Shown one piece after another: positions 36,305 through 48,338 of a stretch of 64,000 nt of DNA. Position 1 is the first letter of the stretch; each line of letters opens with the position of its first letter. Source of the stretch: Oenanthe sinensis (Eukaryota > Streptophyta > Magnoliopsida > Apiales > Apiaceae); assembly GCA_028671895.1 (NCBI GenBank), contig CM053813.1:39093501-39157500 (forward strand), in the 5' to 3' direction. A model generated the notes under the pieces. That model did no database searches and had not been told where the DNA came from. It saw only the letters and a list, made by a program, of their open reading frames with translations. The translations under genes and the position numbers were made by a program.

Positions 36305-38899
36305 ATGCATTCCAATTCTTATTGCCTTCTTTCTCTTGTTTGTGTATATATTGTCTTTAATGTCATACATGCACAACCTGGTCCTGGACCAACAAAGATT
36401 CTTCTGAGTTGTGGAGATCAGAAAGGTGGCAATGATGCTGATGGCAGAAAATGGGAGCCTGATTCCAAATACCTTGTAAATTCGGATAAATCGGTGGAAT
36501 CTAAAGCCGAAATGCAAGATTCTTCACTCCCTTCTGATGTTCCATACATGACAGCCAGGATTTTTAATGCTGAGACTTCATACAAATTTTCTGTAAATGG
36601 TAGCAGTAGGATATTTCTCAGGCTACATTTTTATCCATCTCCGTATCCAAATTTCAATATATCCAACTCTTATTTTTCGGTTAAGGCAGGAGGAGTTACC
36701 CTTTTAAACAATTTCAGTGCTGCAACAACTGGCCTCGCTTTATCACAGGCTTATATAATCAAAGAATACACGTTGGCACCGTCGGATTTGAATGACCTGA
36801 GTTTAACCTTCAAGCCGTCTGATAAGTATAGTGGGAGTTTTGCATTTGTTAATGGAATTGAGGTGATTGAAACACCGGAAATGTTTGATGATAATACAGG
36901 AATGGTAGGATTTTCTGGTGGTGATTCAGGTGTGACGGTGGAGGCCACGAAAGCCAGCATGGAGACAATGTACAGATTGAATGTTGGTGGACAATTTATT
37001 CCACCAACAAATGATTCAGCTGGGTTAATGAGGAGTTGGTACGATGATTCGGCTTATATCTTTGGTGCCTCTAGTGGTGTCACAAATAAGGCCAATACGA
37101 CAATCAGAGTCGGAGGTTTGGCAAATATTTTAGCCCCTCTTGATGTGTACAGCACTGCAAGAACTATGGGTCCGGATCCGAATATCAATAAGAATTATAA
37201 CTTGACATGGGTTTTTGAGGTTGATGCTAATTTTACCTATCTTGTGAGGCTTCATTTTTTTGACTATTTATATCAGAAAGTGAATCAGAGGGTGTTTGAG
37301 ATTTATATTAATAACCACACTGCATCAGATACCCTGGACGTCGTTGCATTGGCAGGGGGTGCAAATCATCCTATGAATAAGGATTTTGCTGTACATGTGA
37401 ATGGTAAACAGGATAACAATGAGATTTGGGTAGCACTTCACCCTAATGTGGGTGTTAAACCTGAGTTTTATGATGCAGTATTGAACGGATTGGAGATATT
37501 TAAGCTCGGTGATGGAAAGGCAAACTTGGCAGGACCCAACCCTGAATTATCTGATTTGATGCGTACACAACAGGAGCACAATAACAAGAAATTTGCTGCA
37601 GGGAAAAGCTACATTAGTGCAATAATTGGTGGAGCTGCTGGTGGTGCTGCTGCTTTTGGCATCGCGGCTGCCCTTATTTTTGTTGCCCAGAACAGAAAGA
37701 GGAGACCAGGGGATTCGGTGTCTAATTGGCTTCCACTTTATGGAAATTCTCACACTTCAGCTACTAACATCTCTGGCAAGAGCCAAGGTAGTACAACCAT
37801 TTCATCTGATGCAGCCTCTAATTGCAGGTATTTCTCTTTGGCTGAAATCAAACAGGCTACGAAGAACTTCGACGAATCTAATGTTATTGGGGTGGGTGGA
37901 TTTGGAAAGGTATATAAAGGTGTTATTGATGGAGATATGAAGGTGGCTATTAAACGATCAAACCCCTCTTCAGAACAAGGTGTTAATGAATTCCAGACTG
38001 AAATTGAGATGCTTTCGAAGCTGAGGCATAGGCATTTGGTGTCCCTTATTGGGTTTTGTGAAGAGGGTAATGAGATGGCACTGGTTTATGACTACATGGG
38101 TAAAGGTACTCTGAGGGAGCATCTTTATAATAAGAATAAGGTTACTCTTTCTTGGAAGCAAAGGCTGGAAATCTGTATTGGGGCAGCAAGGGGTTTGCAT
38201 TATCTTCACACTGGAGCCAAGTACACAATTATTCATAGGGATGTAAAGACTACCAACATTCTTGTGGATGATAAATGGGTTGCAAAGGTATCCGATTTTG
38301 GATTATCTAAAACCGGTCCTAATATGAACCAGGGTCATGTAAGCACTGTTGTAAAGGGTAGCTTTGGTTACTTGGATCCTGAGTATTTCCGGAGACAACA
38401 ATTGACAGAAAAGTCCGATGTGTACTCATTTGGGGTTGTTCTTTTTGAGGTATTGTGCGCTAGGCCCGCTCTCAATCCCGGTCTTCCCAAGGAACAAGTA
38501 AGCCTTGCTGATTATGCTATGCGTTGCCAGAGAAATGGGACATTGGAAGAAATTATCGATCCCCACCTCAAAGGAAAAGTAAAGCCTGAGTGTTTAAAGA
38601 AATTTGCTGAGACGGCTGAGAAGTGCTTATCTGATCATGGAACGGATCGACCCTCGATGGGAGATGTCCTATGGAACCTTGAATTTGTGCTGCAACTGGA
38701 ATCAGAACCCAGCGATTCCAACCATTCTCGAGTACCAAGTGGAAGCACCAACGGCAGTATCCAAAATATTGATCATAACAGTATAATGGCTATGCACAGG
38801 AACACTCTCAGCCTTGGAAGTGAACACGATGAAATAGAACAATCCGAAGATGACCCTGATGAGATCTTCTCACAAATCGTCAATCAAAAGGGGAGATAG
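36305..38899 (+). CDS. ANX1: CrRLK1L receptor kinase, ANXUR/FERONIA class
   Basis: 864 aa, intronless as is usual for CrRLK1L genes. ATG 36,305 gives a signal peptide (CLLSLVCVYIVFNVIHA); the frame upstream lacks an ATG. Malectin-like ectodomain about 31-400 with the family's SCGD, VPYMTARIF, LRLHFYPSPYPNF, YRLNVGG, RSWYDD, NYNLTW..EVDANFTYLVRLH and NGLEIFK. Transmembrane segment about 434-458, stop-transfer NRKRR, then kinase about 515-795 with GVGGFGKV, VAIK Lys 550, HRDVKTTN 644-651, DFG Asp 664, all intact. The C-terminus FSQIVNQKGR is the family end. ANXUR1/2 of Arabidopsis keep pollen-tube walls intact by perceiving RALF peptides; FERONIA acts in growth and immunity. DGRKWEPDSKYL, NISNSYFSV and KTGPNMN are closer, from memory, to ANXUR than FERONIA, so the symbol is a best guess. 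Confidence 0.93.
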   Translation: MHSNSYCLLSLVCVYIVFNVIHAQPGPGPTKILLSCGDQKGGNDADGRKWEPDSKYLVNSDKSVESKAEMQDSSLPSDVPYMTARIFNAETSYKFSVNGSSRIFLRLHFYPSPYPNFNISNSYFSVKAGGVTLLNNFSAATTGLALSQAYIIKEYTLAPSDLNDLSLTFKPSDKYSGSFAFVNGIEVIETPEMFDDNTGMVGFSGGDSGVTVEATKASMETMYRLNVGGQFIPPTNDSAGLMRSWYDDSAYIFGASSGVTNKANTTIRVGGLANILAPLDVYSTARTMGPDPNINKNYNLTWVFEVDANFTYLVRLHFFDYLYQKVNQRVFEIYINNHTASDTLDVVALAGGANHPMNKDFAVHVNGKQDNNEIWVALHPNVGVKPEFYDAVLNGLEIFKLGDGKANLAGPNPELSDLMRTQQEHNNKKFAAGKSYISAIIGGAAGGAAAFGIAAALIFVAQNRKRRPGDSVSNWLPLYGNSHTSATNISGKSQGSTTISSDAASNCRYFSLAEIKQATKNFDESNVIGVGGFGKVYKGVIDGDMKVAIKRSNPSSEQGVNEFQTEIEMLSKLRHRHLVSLIGFCEEGNEMALVYDYMGKGTLREHLYNKNKVTLSWKQRLEICIGAARGLHYLHTGAKYTIIHRDVKTTNILVDDKWVAKVSDFGLSKTGPNMNQGHVSTVVKGSFGYLDPEYFRRQQLTEKSDVYSFGVVLFEVLCARPALNPGLPKEQVSLADYAMRCQRNGTLEEIIDPHLKGKVKPECLKKFAETAEKCLSDHGTDRPSMGDVLWNLEFVLQLESEPSDSNHSRVPSGSTNGSIQNIDHNSIMAMHRNTLSLGSEHDEIEQSEDDPDEIFSQIVNQKGR

Positions 38900-38904
38900 A
38901 TTAA

Positions 38905-39490
38905 TTAAGTCTTTCTGATCACAAAACTGAAAAGGGCTAATGCTCCTATATTTGGAATCAATTCCATTGAATATTAGCTAACCAAACTAATTATAGATGC
39001 TGCCTTTTAAATACATATAAGTATGTGTTTTGAGGCCTGTTACTTATTTGTATTTAGTCTCTATTTACTGGAGGATATCAGGATCTGCATATTTTTTCTA
39101 TTAGCGCATCCCAGTTTCCAAAACATGACCTGTAATTTATATGATTAATGCATTATTAAAAAATCATAGCAATTTTCCTCATTTTGCCTTGATCACATGT
39201 GTAAAATCACCTGCATGACTACAACAAACTACATCATTTCAGTCATTTTATAAGAGACTTTCTCTACATTACCAGCTCTAGTTCAAGCAATCTACTTGAC
39301 TAGTACTAATCTGTATAGCAAGAATGTTACTCTAAAACATAATTTCTCATGTCAAAGCTTTTTTAGCATGTCATGGCTAGCAATCAAAGTTAAAAAACCA
39401 AACCAAATAGATGTACACATCATCTGACTTCTGACAGAAAAATTCGAAGTACTGGTATTATCTGAATACATAGAGAAAACCATAATTATG
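38905..39490. other. Convergent intergenic gap
   Basis: 3' ends of the receptor kinase (+) and the HMA protein (-). Contains their 3'UTRs; no gene seen. Confidence 0.5.
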
Positions 39491-40658
39491 CTAATAATGA
39501 GCATAACCATGATAGCCATATGGAGGTGGCTGCGACGCCATCATTCTTGGATAATAAAATCCGGGATGTTGCTGTGGCATCAGCATATGCTCAGTACAGG
39601 GACAATACATGAAATTTTCCGAAACTTGTTCTGCAGGTGCCATCTGCTCTTGTGGTTTTTCACTTTGTTGTTTATTCTCAGAATCACTTGGTTCTTTTTT
39701 CTCAGGAGCACTGCTCTCTTTCTCAATGAGCTCTACATTCTTTTTTATCTTCTTCTTAATGTCCCTGATTAGTTGATAAAGATCGATTTTGCCTGTAACT
39801 GATACTATGCTCTTATCTTGATCGACATCAAAATTTTCAACACCTGAATAAAATTTAAAAACATTACTGATATATACTTCATTAAAATCTAGTGACAGAC
39901 CCAACTTCTGCCTAAGCGTAATATAATATATTTTTTCAGTATCAAAAGCGAAGATCAACCATTGCTAAGAACTAAATCTAAAAGAAATAAATGGACACTT
40001 TGAAAATAATAGATCAATTAATCTATAACAAATTATTGTTATGCATAATGTAATAGAATTAAATATAGTGACACAACTTAATATACTAAGCATGAATTAA
40101 TTTTAAAAACGTATAAATTCAGACAGACATATAATTCAATTCGTATGCATGATCATTACACTAAGTTTAACATGTAAAACTTTAATGGAGGCTAAATTTT
40201 ACCATCAATTTATTATAAAAAGTTAGTTGGGCCAAAAAAATTAAACTAATTTTCAAAAATTAATCTGAGAGTAAGCCCTTAATGTACGTGCTAGGTACGG
40301 CCTTTTCACAGATAAATATATAACTTGATGGCAAGCATTACGCGCAGCAGTAACACTAGCTTAAAATTGTAAGTAAAATTAAACCTTACAAATAAAAGAA
40401 ATCACACGTACCCTTGTTCTTTAGCAACAATTTCTTTAATGTCTTGGGGCATGCATTGCAACAACCTATGTTTACTCTCAGAATATAAGTCTGTGAAATT
40501 TTCAGGCAATCAAATAACTTACAAATTCAAATACTACATAAAATACGGATCGGACCAGACCGAAATAATTATTTGAATTTTTGATTGGGACAGAGAACAT
40601 GCAAGCTAGACAGTAGAAAAAAGGACTTGTAACTACAGACCTGGACATTGTTTGCCAT
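39491..40658 (-). CDS. Heavy-metal-associated (HMA) domain protein
   Basis: Three exons: 40,658-40,641 (18 bp, MANNVQ), 40,490-40,412, 39,843-39,491; 450 bp, 149 aa. HMA fold about 7-72: beta strand TYILRVNIG, the metal-binding loop CCNAC with CxxC at Cys17-Cys20, helix PKTLKKLLLKN, strands GVENFDVDQDKSIVSVTG, helix YQLIRDIKKKI, and strand VELI. Then a charged linker and a Pro/Tyr/Met-rich tail ending YGYHGYAHY. No C-terminal CaaX box, so it is an HPP rather than an isoprenylated HIPP. Family members bind Cu/Zn/Cd or act as chaperones or immune targets; the specific role is unknown. A TATA-like TATATATATATAAG lies about 100 bp upstream near 40,755. The open frame seen across exon 3 into intron 2 is not the real start. 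Confidence 0.85.
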
Positions 40659-40754
40659 TGAAAGAGCTTAACGGAAGAGATTATTTGCTTGCTTTGCAAA
40701 TTTCAAAGTGACATAAAGTTGTGCATGTAGAAAGACATATTACGTTCATAGGGT

Positions 40755-40771
40755 CATATATATATATAAGC
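40755..40771 (-). promoter_or_regulatory. TATA-like box of the HMA protein gene
   Basis: Minus strand GCTTATATATATATATGAC about 100 bp before the ATG. Inference from position. Confidence 0.4.
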
Positions 40772-40779
40772 AGTGGAAT

Positions 40780-41380
40780 TCACATGGAATGATATGATAT
40801 TATTGAAGTATTTTTTTAGCAGATATATTTAAAGAAACTTGCATAGTATAGTGATGTTTATTCTCGTAAATTACAATATTTTAGTCGTAAGATATAAGTT
40901 TGAAGGCAATGAATTTACTACTTACCATTCACAAAATTACTGACTAAAATAACTGACCTTGACATGAGAGCAATAGAATCTTCTATTATGAGAAATTATT
41001 TTTCTATAGATTATTCAAGTTGTTAATTAAGCGAATTTTATTAAATTGAGTTAGTAAATTTATAGATGCCACAATCTACACTATATTATTATTATCAAGA
41101 GAACATTTTTTTTATCTCAGTTATTACAGTATAAAAAAATCTTAACCGTTTAATTTTAGATGAATCATAAAAAAAATCTTAATCTTCCAATTTTAATAAA
41201 ATCTAATTTTAGAAAAAATATATCATACATACAACTTTACAACAGATAGTCTTATTTTTATATAACTGCTCACGGATAATATTATATTATATATAACTTA
41301 TATTCTATATTTTCTATTTAAAAATCGTATTTACCTTATAATATTTATTTAATATAGTTGTACTTTTAGGGCCCTGATCA
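40780..41380. other. AT-rich spacer
   Basis: Nothing supportable. 41,077 on reads TCTACACTATATTATTATT, again Helitron-like, without a matching end. Confidence 0.4.
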
Positions 41381-41384
41381 GCAG

Positions 41385-42930
41385 GGTCATGAACAAATCT
41401 AGTATCTCTATAATTTTACGTTGGAGATCAAGGTTCATTTCCAAATAAATTTCCTTAACTTCGATCATTGCATTTTCAAATCTAGTATCTCTATAATTTT
41501 GAAGAAAAATTTCAAAGTAGTTTCAAATGAGAGAGTGCATCACCAATATGAATGTCTTTAGTTTTAATATAATTGCAGCTTGTAAATCATGCATTGTTAA
41601 AAACTCTGCCTCATTTCTTGTTTTAGGATCATCACTATTTTGTGTCAACATCTCTTATTTGAAAAGTTTGATATTTTATTACTTTCACAATATCACTGTG
41701 ACTTTTCCAATGGGTTTGGGATAATGGTTTTACAGATAGTCCTATACATATTGTTTCAAAACAATCCACCTCTTAGTAGAAGATGAGAATCATGTGTATA
41801 TTCAATTTATTGTACAATACCAAAGAAAGAAATAGCAGGGTCATGAGAATTTACCATATCACAAAGTGTAAGATTCAAGTTATGGGATGAAGCGTAGAAG
41901 GCTATAGGATTTATATCAAGAAGTCTTTTATGTACACCCTTGTTCTTTCTCTTCATGTTAGATTCATTGTCATATCTCTGTCCTCAAATGTCATCTATAT
42001 CGAGATTAATCTCTCTTCATGTACCCATAAGTGAGTTAAAAATTCCTTCACCAGAAGTATCATCCACCTTCATAAAATCTATAAAGAATTCTTCCACCTT
42101 TGTTGAAGTTGTTGAAACAGCCACACGTTTTATTATCAGCGACATTTGTTCATTTTGACTTTTGTTAGTCAAGGATAATCGAGTAGTATTTTGATTCTTT
42201 AATCTTCTTCACAAATATCTTTTTAATTTCACCGGTCAATAAAAGAATCATCTCATTTTGTATATTGTGACCAAGATAATGTTTACAAGTCTTTCCCTCA
42301 TCAATGTGTTGTAGATACTTTTCATACATGGATCAAATTCAGCAAACATTTCAACTTTGCTAAAAAAAAATCTATTATGTTCATCCCCAATCTTCTCACT
42401 ATTACCACAAAAATTATTTTTTGGTAGAGTTTTTACTGTTGCAAAAATTCTCAATAATATATACTTGCCTCCAATACTCTTCCCATTTGGTGAAATTTTA
42501 GTGTAGTATTCCTCTGAAAAATGTCTTCTTTTATTACGTTTAGGAAATTGAAAGTACACTTCAACAGTTATAATCGGGCCTATTTCTAGCAACAAATCCC
42601 TGGAATTTTATTTTATTTAATTCCAATTTCTCGGATCATAAATATCAAATGTTCCGTATGGTTTGTTATAATCAACCACATCTTGAGCCACACTCTCTTC
42701 TGCCACGGTCCTTGACTATATTATCTTCTAAATTTACATCCTTCTTTTCATTACTTTCTTCTACATTATCATTATCATTATCTTTATCCGCTTTCTCTAT
42801 ATTATCTTCGGCAACCACATTATCTTGTATAATTTCAACAACTTGAATAACATTTTCTTCTATAATTTCTTCACCGAGGCTTTCATCAGTATAGAGTTTC
42901 AATTTTTTGTGAATTTTAAAATCTCTCATT
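41385..42930 (-). pseudogene. hAT-type (TTF / ZMYM1-like) transposase relic
   Basis: Minus strand, read across stops: acidic N-terminus MRDFKIHKKL..; LLEIGPI..V.FQFPK and FSEEYYTKISPNGKSI near 42,590-42,470 (TTF-type N-terminal part); ILLRIFATVKTLPKNN and MFAEFDPCMKSI near 42,460-42,310; then KVEEFFIDFMKVDDTSGEGI, DIDDI*GQRYDNESNMKRKN near 42,110-41,950, AFYASSHNLNLTLCDM, and near the end FLQNYRDTRFENAMIEVKEI. This order is that of the plant zinc finger MYM-type 1-like / DUF4371 transposases. Internal deletions and about ten stops make it non-functional. Confidence 0.8.
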
Positions 42931-42959
42931 CTTGAGATTTATTTAATTGAGCGCATTTT

Positions 42960-43836
42960 TTTAATATTTTCCTCGTCGCGTGCAGAGCCACTTCATTATT
43001 TAGGAGTCATATTATCACCGCTTCACTAGCATATAACAATCACAAGTTAATAAAAATAATAACATACCTTGGTTAATTACTTGATTTTTGTAATTGAGTT
43101 TCTCAAATCAAAATGTCACAATCAATCAATAAAAAGTTATTTTATACTTTTACTATTTCCCTTTTCAAATAAGCGGTGATAGCTTTTAAGAAAAGAAGAG
43201 ATTGCGATATTGATTGAAAAGAAAATACGTCAATTTTGATAGAACGTAACATCGTATTTAAGAGAATATAAGGGAATTAGTTCGTAAAATTTGTATTAGT
43301 AGTAAAAGGTAGCACCGTGTTTAAAAGATCATAAGTTTGAAAAAAAAATGTTTCAGCAAATTAAAACTATTGTGAGGAAGTAGAAAACTTGAAGATGTAT
43401 TATTATTGGCGTATTTGGAATTGCAATTAATAAAATTTATTTTTAAAAAATAGGTAAAAAATTGTTTGATAAAATTTTAAAATAATTTTTTGCAAAACTG
43501 ATTTGAAAGAAAACAAGTCTTTCATATTTTTAAAAAGAAAAACTATTTTTTAATTTTTGTGAAAATAATTACCATTTTCTCTAATAAACCTTCACAAAAA
43601 TATTATTTTTACTTCTTATATATTATAAAACATGCACAAATAAAATATATTATCAAAACATTTATTTGATTTCTGATAATTTTAAAGAATAATCTCAAAA
43701 CAAATTTAAATTTTATGATGGCTTGTTTAAAATTATCGTTAGTATATATTCTTTTGTCAATTTGATAGACTATAAGGAAGATGAACAAATTAGACTAGAT
43801 TCGAATATGACTAAATTTTTTATGTACTTCTTATTA
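42960..43836. other. AT-rich spacer
   Basis: Between the hAT relic and the MULE; the first 150 bp may be the hAT element's 5' flank. No gene seen. Confidence 0.45.
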
Positions 43837-43845
43837 ATTATTTTT

Positions 43846-44010
43846 GACAAAATAGCACTTTGCACCCCTTTTAAATATTCACTTTTTCGATTTAATCTTA
43901 AACTATTATATGTTACAATGTACATCTCATAGCTAATAATTTTAATTCAATTCGCACCCATCTGGTTAACTCCTGTTAATTTTTAACAGTCCACGTTATT
44001 TTGACCGAGT
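43846..44010 (+). repeat. MULE left terminal inverted repeat
   Basis: 165 bp complementary to 48,878-49,042 with roughly nine mismatches and no obvious gap, by eye. It ends at TTTGACCGAGT; beyond this the two sides diverge. In MuDR the TIRs carry the promoters and transposase-binding sites. Confidence 0.92.
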
Positions 44011-44112
44011 CCAGTTATATTACGTTAAAAGAACACTCTTTTGTCCCGATAAATCAAAACCTGCCCTTTTTACAAATTCATTTCCCCCATTCTAAAACCC
44101 TAAATCAATACA

Positions 44113-47100
44113 ATGCGAGGTCGATTACGACTAATTGATGGCGATTTCGGCAAAATCACTTGGGCTGAAGTGCCGAAAGAGTACTGGGATGGTGTTTTGG
44201 CAAAAGGCGAACAAATTCCGGTCATTGAAGAACCAAATATGCCTGTTGGGAATGGGATACCAGATTATGGAGGTACACTATTCTTTTTTCCCAGTTATCT
44301 TCTTATAAAGCATATCATATGTATATATTTTTGTGGCATGCCTGTATAATTTGTTATTTAGGGTTTTATAGTATGTTTTTGTTTTAGTATGTTCATGTAT
44401 ATGTATCTGTTTGTTTACAACTTATTCCAAATATTTCTCAATCAAAATACACCATGGTGGAATGTTTGATGATGATCTTGGGAGTTATAGTGGTGGTGAA
44501 ATTAACTTTTTTGATATGTGTTCGGAAGGTCATTTTGATGTAAGGGATATGGAATCTATAATGACTGAATTAGGGCTAGTTGCAGGAGAATATTGTATGT
44601 GGTTTTGCATTCCTGATACTGAATTGCTTAAGGGATTATTGCATGTTGTTACTTCTGTAGATGTTGCAGCATTATGTGATTTTATATGCTATTCAAGGTG
44701 TTTGAATTTGTACACCACAGACTCTGTGATTGATTATGGAGGTGACTTTCATGATTTTTCATTTACTCAACTAGAAGAGGATCAAAGAATTGATAGGATT
44801 GAAAATATTAGGGAGGAGTGTTAATATGGAGGTGAGGCTGATGATGATGTAGACAATGAATATGAAGAAAAAGATGCAGATAAGCTAAGCTTTGAAGGTG
44901 ATAGTTCAAATATGGATTCAAGTGACAGTGAAGTTGATATAGTACCTAAAAAGAAGAAGAAAATTCCTCCAAGAAATCCTCCTTACAGGACCAGGAGAAG
45001 ATGGAGATATTCAATATTAAGGGGAATTTTTAAAAATACTGAGGATACTCCTGTCATCTTGGATGATACTGAGGGACCTGATGCAACCCAACCTACACAA
45101 GAAGAAGACCTTGAAGAGAATCCAGTGGAAAGAAAAAAATCAGTGGCAAGAAAGAAAGTGAAGCTAGTATTAGAGGAAGCTAAAACTTCAAAGACAAATG
45201 AAGCTGAGGAAAAAATGAAGACAGAGGCAGTTGAAGACATGGAAAATAGTGAAGAAATGAAGACAGAGTATGTTGAAACTGATTTTAAAGAGAATTTGTC
45301 TGATAGTAGTTCTGAGTCCAGTTATCATAGTGATGATGAAGAATGACCATGTCTTCATCTGATGAAATGGAATTTCAGTTTCCAGAGTTCAATGAAATGA
45401 CAGACATGGATGATCCACATTTTGAACTTGGAATGTTATTCACCAGTGGGCAGACATTCAGAGCTGCAGTGAGAAAGCATGCTATAGTCCACCAGAGACC
45501 TATAAGATTGAAGAAAAACTTGGCTGACAAGATTAAATGGATTTGCCAAGATGGTTGTTCCTGGAAATATTATGGGATAAAGCAGCAAAGATCAGAGTCT
45601 ATTCAGATCAAAACTTTGTATAACACTCACACTTGCAATCCAACCTGGGAACAGAAGTGTGTTAATTCTACATGGATTGCTAATGAATATGAAGATGAAA
45701 TAAGAATGAACCCTACCTGGCCAACACAGGCATTTCATTCTAGAGTTGTGAATGATTTGAAGTGTAAAATATCATTATCCATGATCTATAGAGCACTAAA
45801 GAAAGCAAAAGAAAATATCCTTGGAAAGCATGAAATAGAGTTTGCCAAGCTTTTTGCATATGCAAATGAAATTAAGAAGCAAATGCCTACCTCAACAGTG
45901 AAGATAATGTCTGAGCCAGCTGAATCAGGAATGGCTGTAATGAGGTTCAAGAGGTTTTATGTGTGCCTTGGGCCACTAAAAGAAGGGTTTCTTGATGGTT
46001 GTAGGCCATTGATTGGTTTAGATGGTTGCCATCTCAAGGGCCCCCTAGGTGGTATATTATTGACAGCAGTTGCAACTGATCCCAATGATGGGATGTATCC
46101 ACTAGCTTGGGCACAAGTAGAGGGTGAAAACAATGATTCCTGGGAATGGTTTATCAGACTGCTGAAGGAAGATCTAAGAATGGAAAACACAGGGTCATAC
46201 ACATTCATCTCAGATAGACAGAAAGGGTTGGTGAATGCACTTGATTCCCAAGTTCCTAAAGCTGAGCACCGGTTTTGTGTAATGCACTTGTATAAGAATT
46301 TATGGAGCATGCATAAGGGCATTGGAGTTAGAAGATTATTATGGAGTACTGCTAAGTCCACTACAGATTACCATTATAACATGAATATGGAAGCATTAAA
46401 AAAGGTATTACTTATTTCAATGTATAGTAATTCTAAGTTTATCATAATTTCAATGTATAGTAATTCTTGTACATGTAATTCAGCTTGCACCAAGGGCATA
46501 TGACTGGTTAGCAGGTAAGCCAAAATCCCAATGGAGCAGGTCTGCATTCAGAGTAACAAGTAAAAGTGAAATGTTTGTAAATAACAACTGTGAAGTTTTC
46601 AATCATGCTATAAACAAGTACAGGGAAATGGGCATAGTGACAATGATGAAGTCTATTCAGAACAAATGCATGGAGAGGATTTGTAAGAGGTTAACAAGAA
46701 TGGAGCAAAAAGATACTATATATTGCAACAAGCCTCTGAAAAAACTACACAAGTAAATATTTTCTTCATTACCTATTGGAGATGTGCTGTTGTTTTCTTC
46801 TTTATAAACTGCTATAGTCATGTTTTTTATGTGATTTACCAGGGCAATGGAAATGGCTGGTAAGGCTAGGCCTTCTTGGAATGGAGGAAACAAATATCTT
46901 GTCACTATGACTGAGGGAGGGCATCAACTAGTATGTGATCTTCAAAACCATACATGTGCTTGTAGGAAATGGCAATTGACAGGTATCCCCTGTTTTCATG
47001 CATGTGCTTGCATATTTTTTCAAAAGCAAAGTCCCCTTGATTATATGCATCAGTGTCACAAAAGAGAGTGGTACTTGAGAATTTATAGTCATACTCTTGA

Positions 47101-47973
47101 ACCTTTAAATGGAGAGGAATTCTGGGAGGAGACTTTTGAAACCCCAATATTACCACCAAAACCTAGAATTGCTCCTGGTAGGCCTAAGAAAAAAAGAGAT
47201 AAAACTAATGATATTGTACAAACAAGGGTCAATGACCCTACAATGATGAAGAGAACTGGTACTTCTGTCAAATGTACCTGGTGTAAACAATGGGGACACA
47301 ATAGCAGGACCTGCAAGACAAAGGTATGATATTGTTTCAAATTTAATTGTATGTCTACAATGCATAATTTCCTCTTTCTATTGCCTACCAACTGCAAGAA
47401 CTGGTACATCTTATTGTGAGGTAATGAATGCAATTGTATATCTACTAGATAATTGACATGAAAAAGAAACAAGAAGAACAAGGAGGTGAAGATGGAGGGC
47501 CTGAAGAAGAACAGGAACCTAAACAAAGAGTTTGCAGTCAATGCAAACTAGTGGGACACAATAAGAGAACTTGCACTGTCAAGGTAAATCCTTATCTTCC
47601 ACTCCTAATTTATTGCATATGCATTGTAGACCATATGTAATGTATTGAATTTTGACAGATATGTGATACTAAAGAAGATGGCAAACAACCAATTTCTGGG
47701 AAAAAGAATAATGGCAAACAACCATTGACTGCTAAAAAACCTACCTCTCAACAAGTGCTTCCAGCAAAGTTGCAGCTTAGTCCAGACAAGAGAGTTTTGA
47801 GATCCAATGTTGGTGATTCAAGTCATGGAGGTATCATCAGGACTTTCAAGGCACCATCTCAAATCAATGGACCACTAGGTGTGGAACCAGTTGAAGGCCA
47901 GAAGTTTACAAATCTTAAAAACTTGGAAGCAGCTAGGTCAAAATTGAAGAAAAGAATTGGCAGGAAGGAGTAA
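44113..47973 (+). pseudogene. mudrA: MuDR-type transposase gene with two light lesions
   Basis: 5' part: exon 44,113-44,272, a possible acceptor at 44,387, then frame to 45,346 with the MuDR N-terminal domain (IHHGGMFDDDLGSYSGGEIN) and an acidic region, broken by TAA at 44,822-44,824. The main part starts at ATG 45,343, overlapping the preceding TGA as ATGA (a -1 frame change): exons 45,343-46,404, 46,484-46,752, 46,843-47,323, 47,449-47,583, 47,659-47,973, 753 aa with no stop. It holds the MuDR plug-like domain (FTSGQTFRAAVRKHA..W.CQDGCSW), the MULE DDE domain with LDGCH (Asp227), DSWEWF, ISDRQKGL (Asp291) and AEHRFCVMH, a SWIM finger CAC-x10-CFH near 482, and two CCHC knuckles (CTWCKQWGHNSRTC near 588, CSQCKLVGHNKRTC near 633). 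It would cut and paste the element by binding the TIRs. The catalytic half looks intact; the N-terminal half is separated by the lesions. Confidence 0.88.
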
Positions 47974-48338
47974 AACAATGTTACTTTAATCTCATTTTCA
48001 GACCAAAAATATTTGAACTATTTTAATTTCTTGTCTATTTTGTGGTTAAACTTTTGTCAAACCTACTTTTGTAATGACTGCAACTTTAGCCACTTTCTTT
48101 TGGTCATTCAGTGGAGTTAAATGAAAGTGCAGCTTGTTCTATTTTGTCTTCTATTTTTATCACTTTTTATTAACTGCCATATCCTACACTCCAACTACCA
48201 ATTCTGGCCAAAATTATACGTCCACATTTATACAATAAACAACATCACAATTTAAACTAAATGTTACTCCATTTTTATTGAAAACATTAAAAACCAGTAG
48301 AAGCATCACAATAGTAAAAACCATTACAAGCAAAATCT

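Noticed and set aside
39491..39958. 155-aa single-exon reading of the HMA gene
   Set aside because: It reads through an intron; the acceptor ATTCAG at 39,844 and the upstream exons carrying CxxC give a complete HMA fold.
41077..41100. Second Helitron-like 5' end (TCTACACTATATTATTATT)
   Set aside because: Same reason; may be chance in AT-rich DNA.
45957..46361. 134-aa minus-strand frame in the MULE
   Set aside because: Antisense shadow of the DDE domain.
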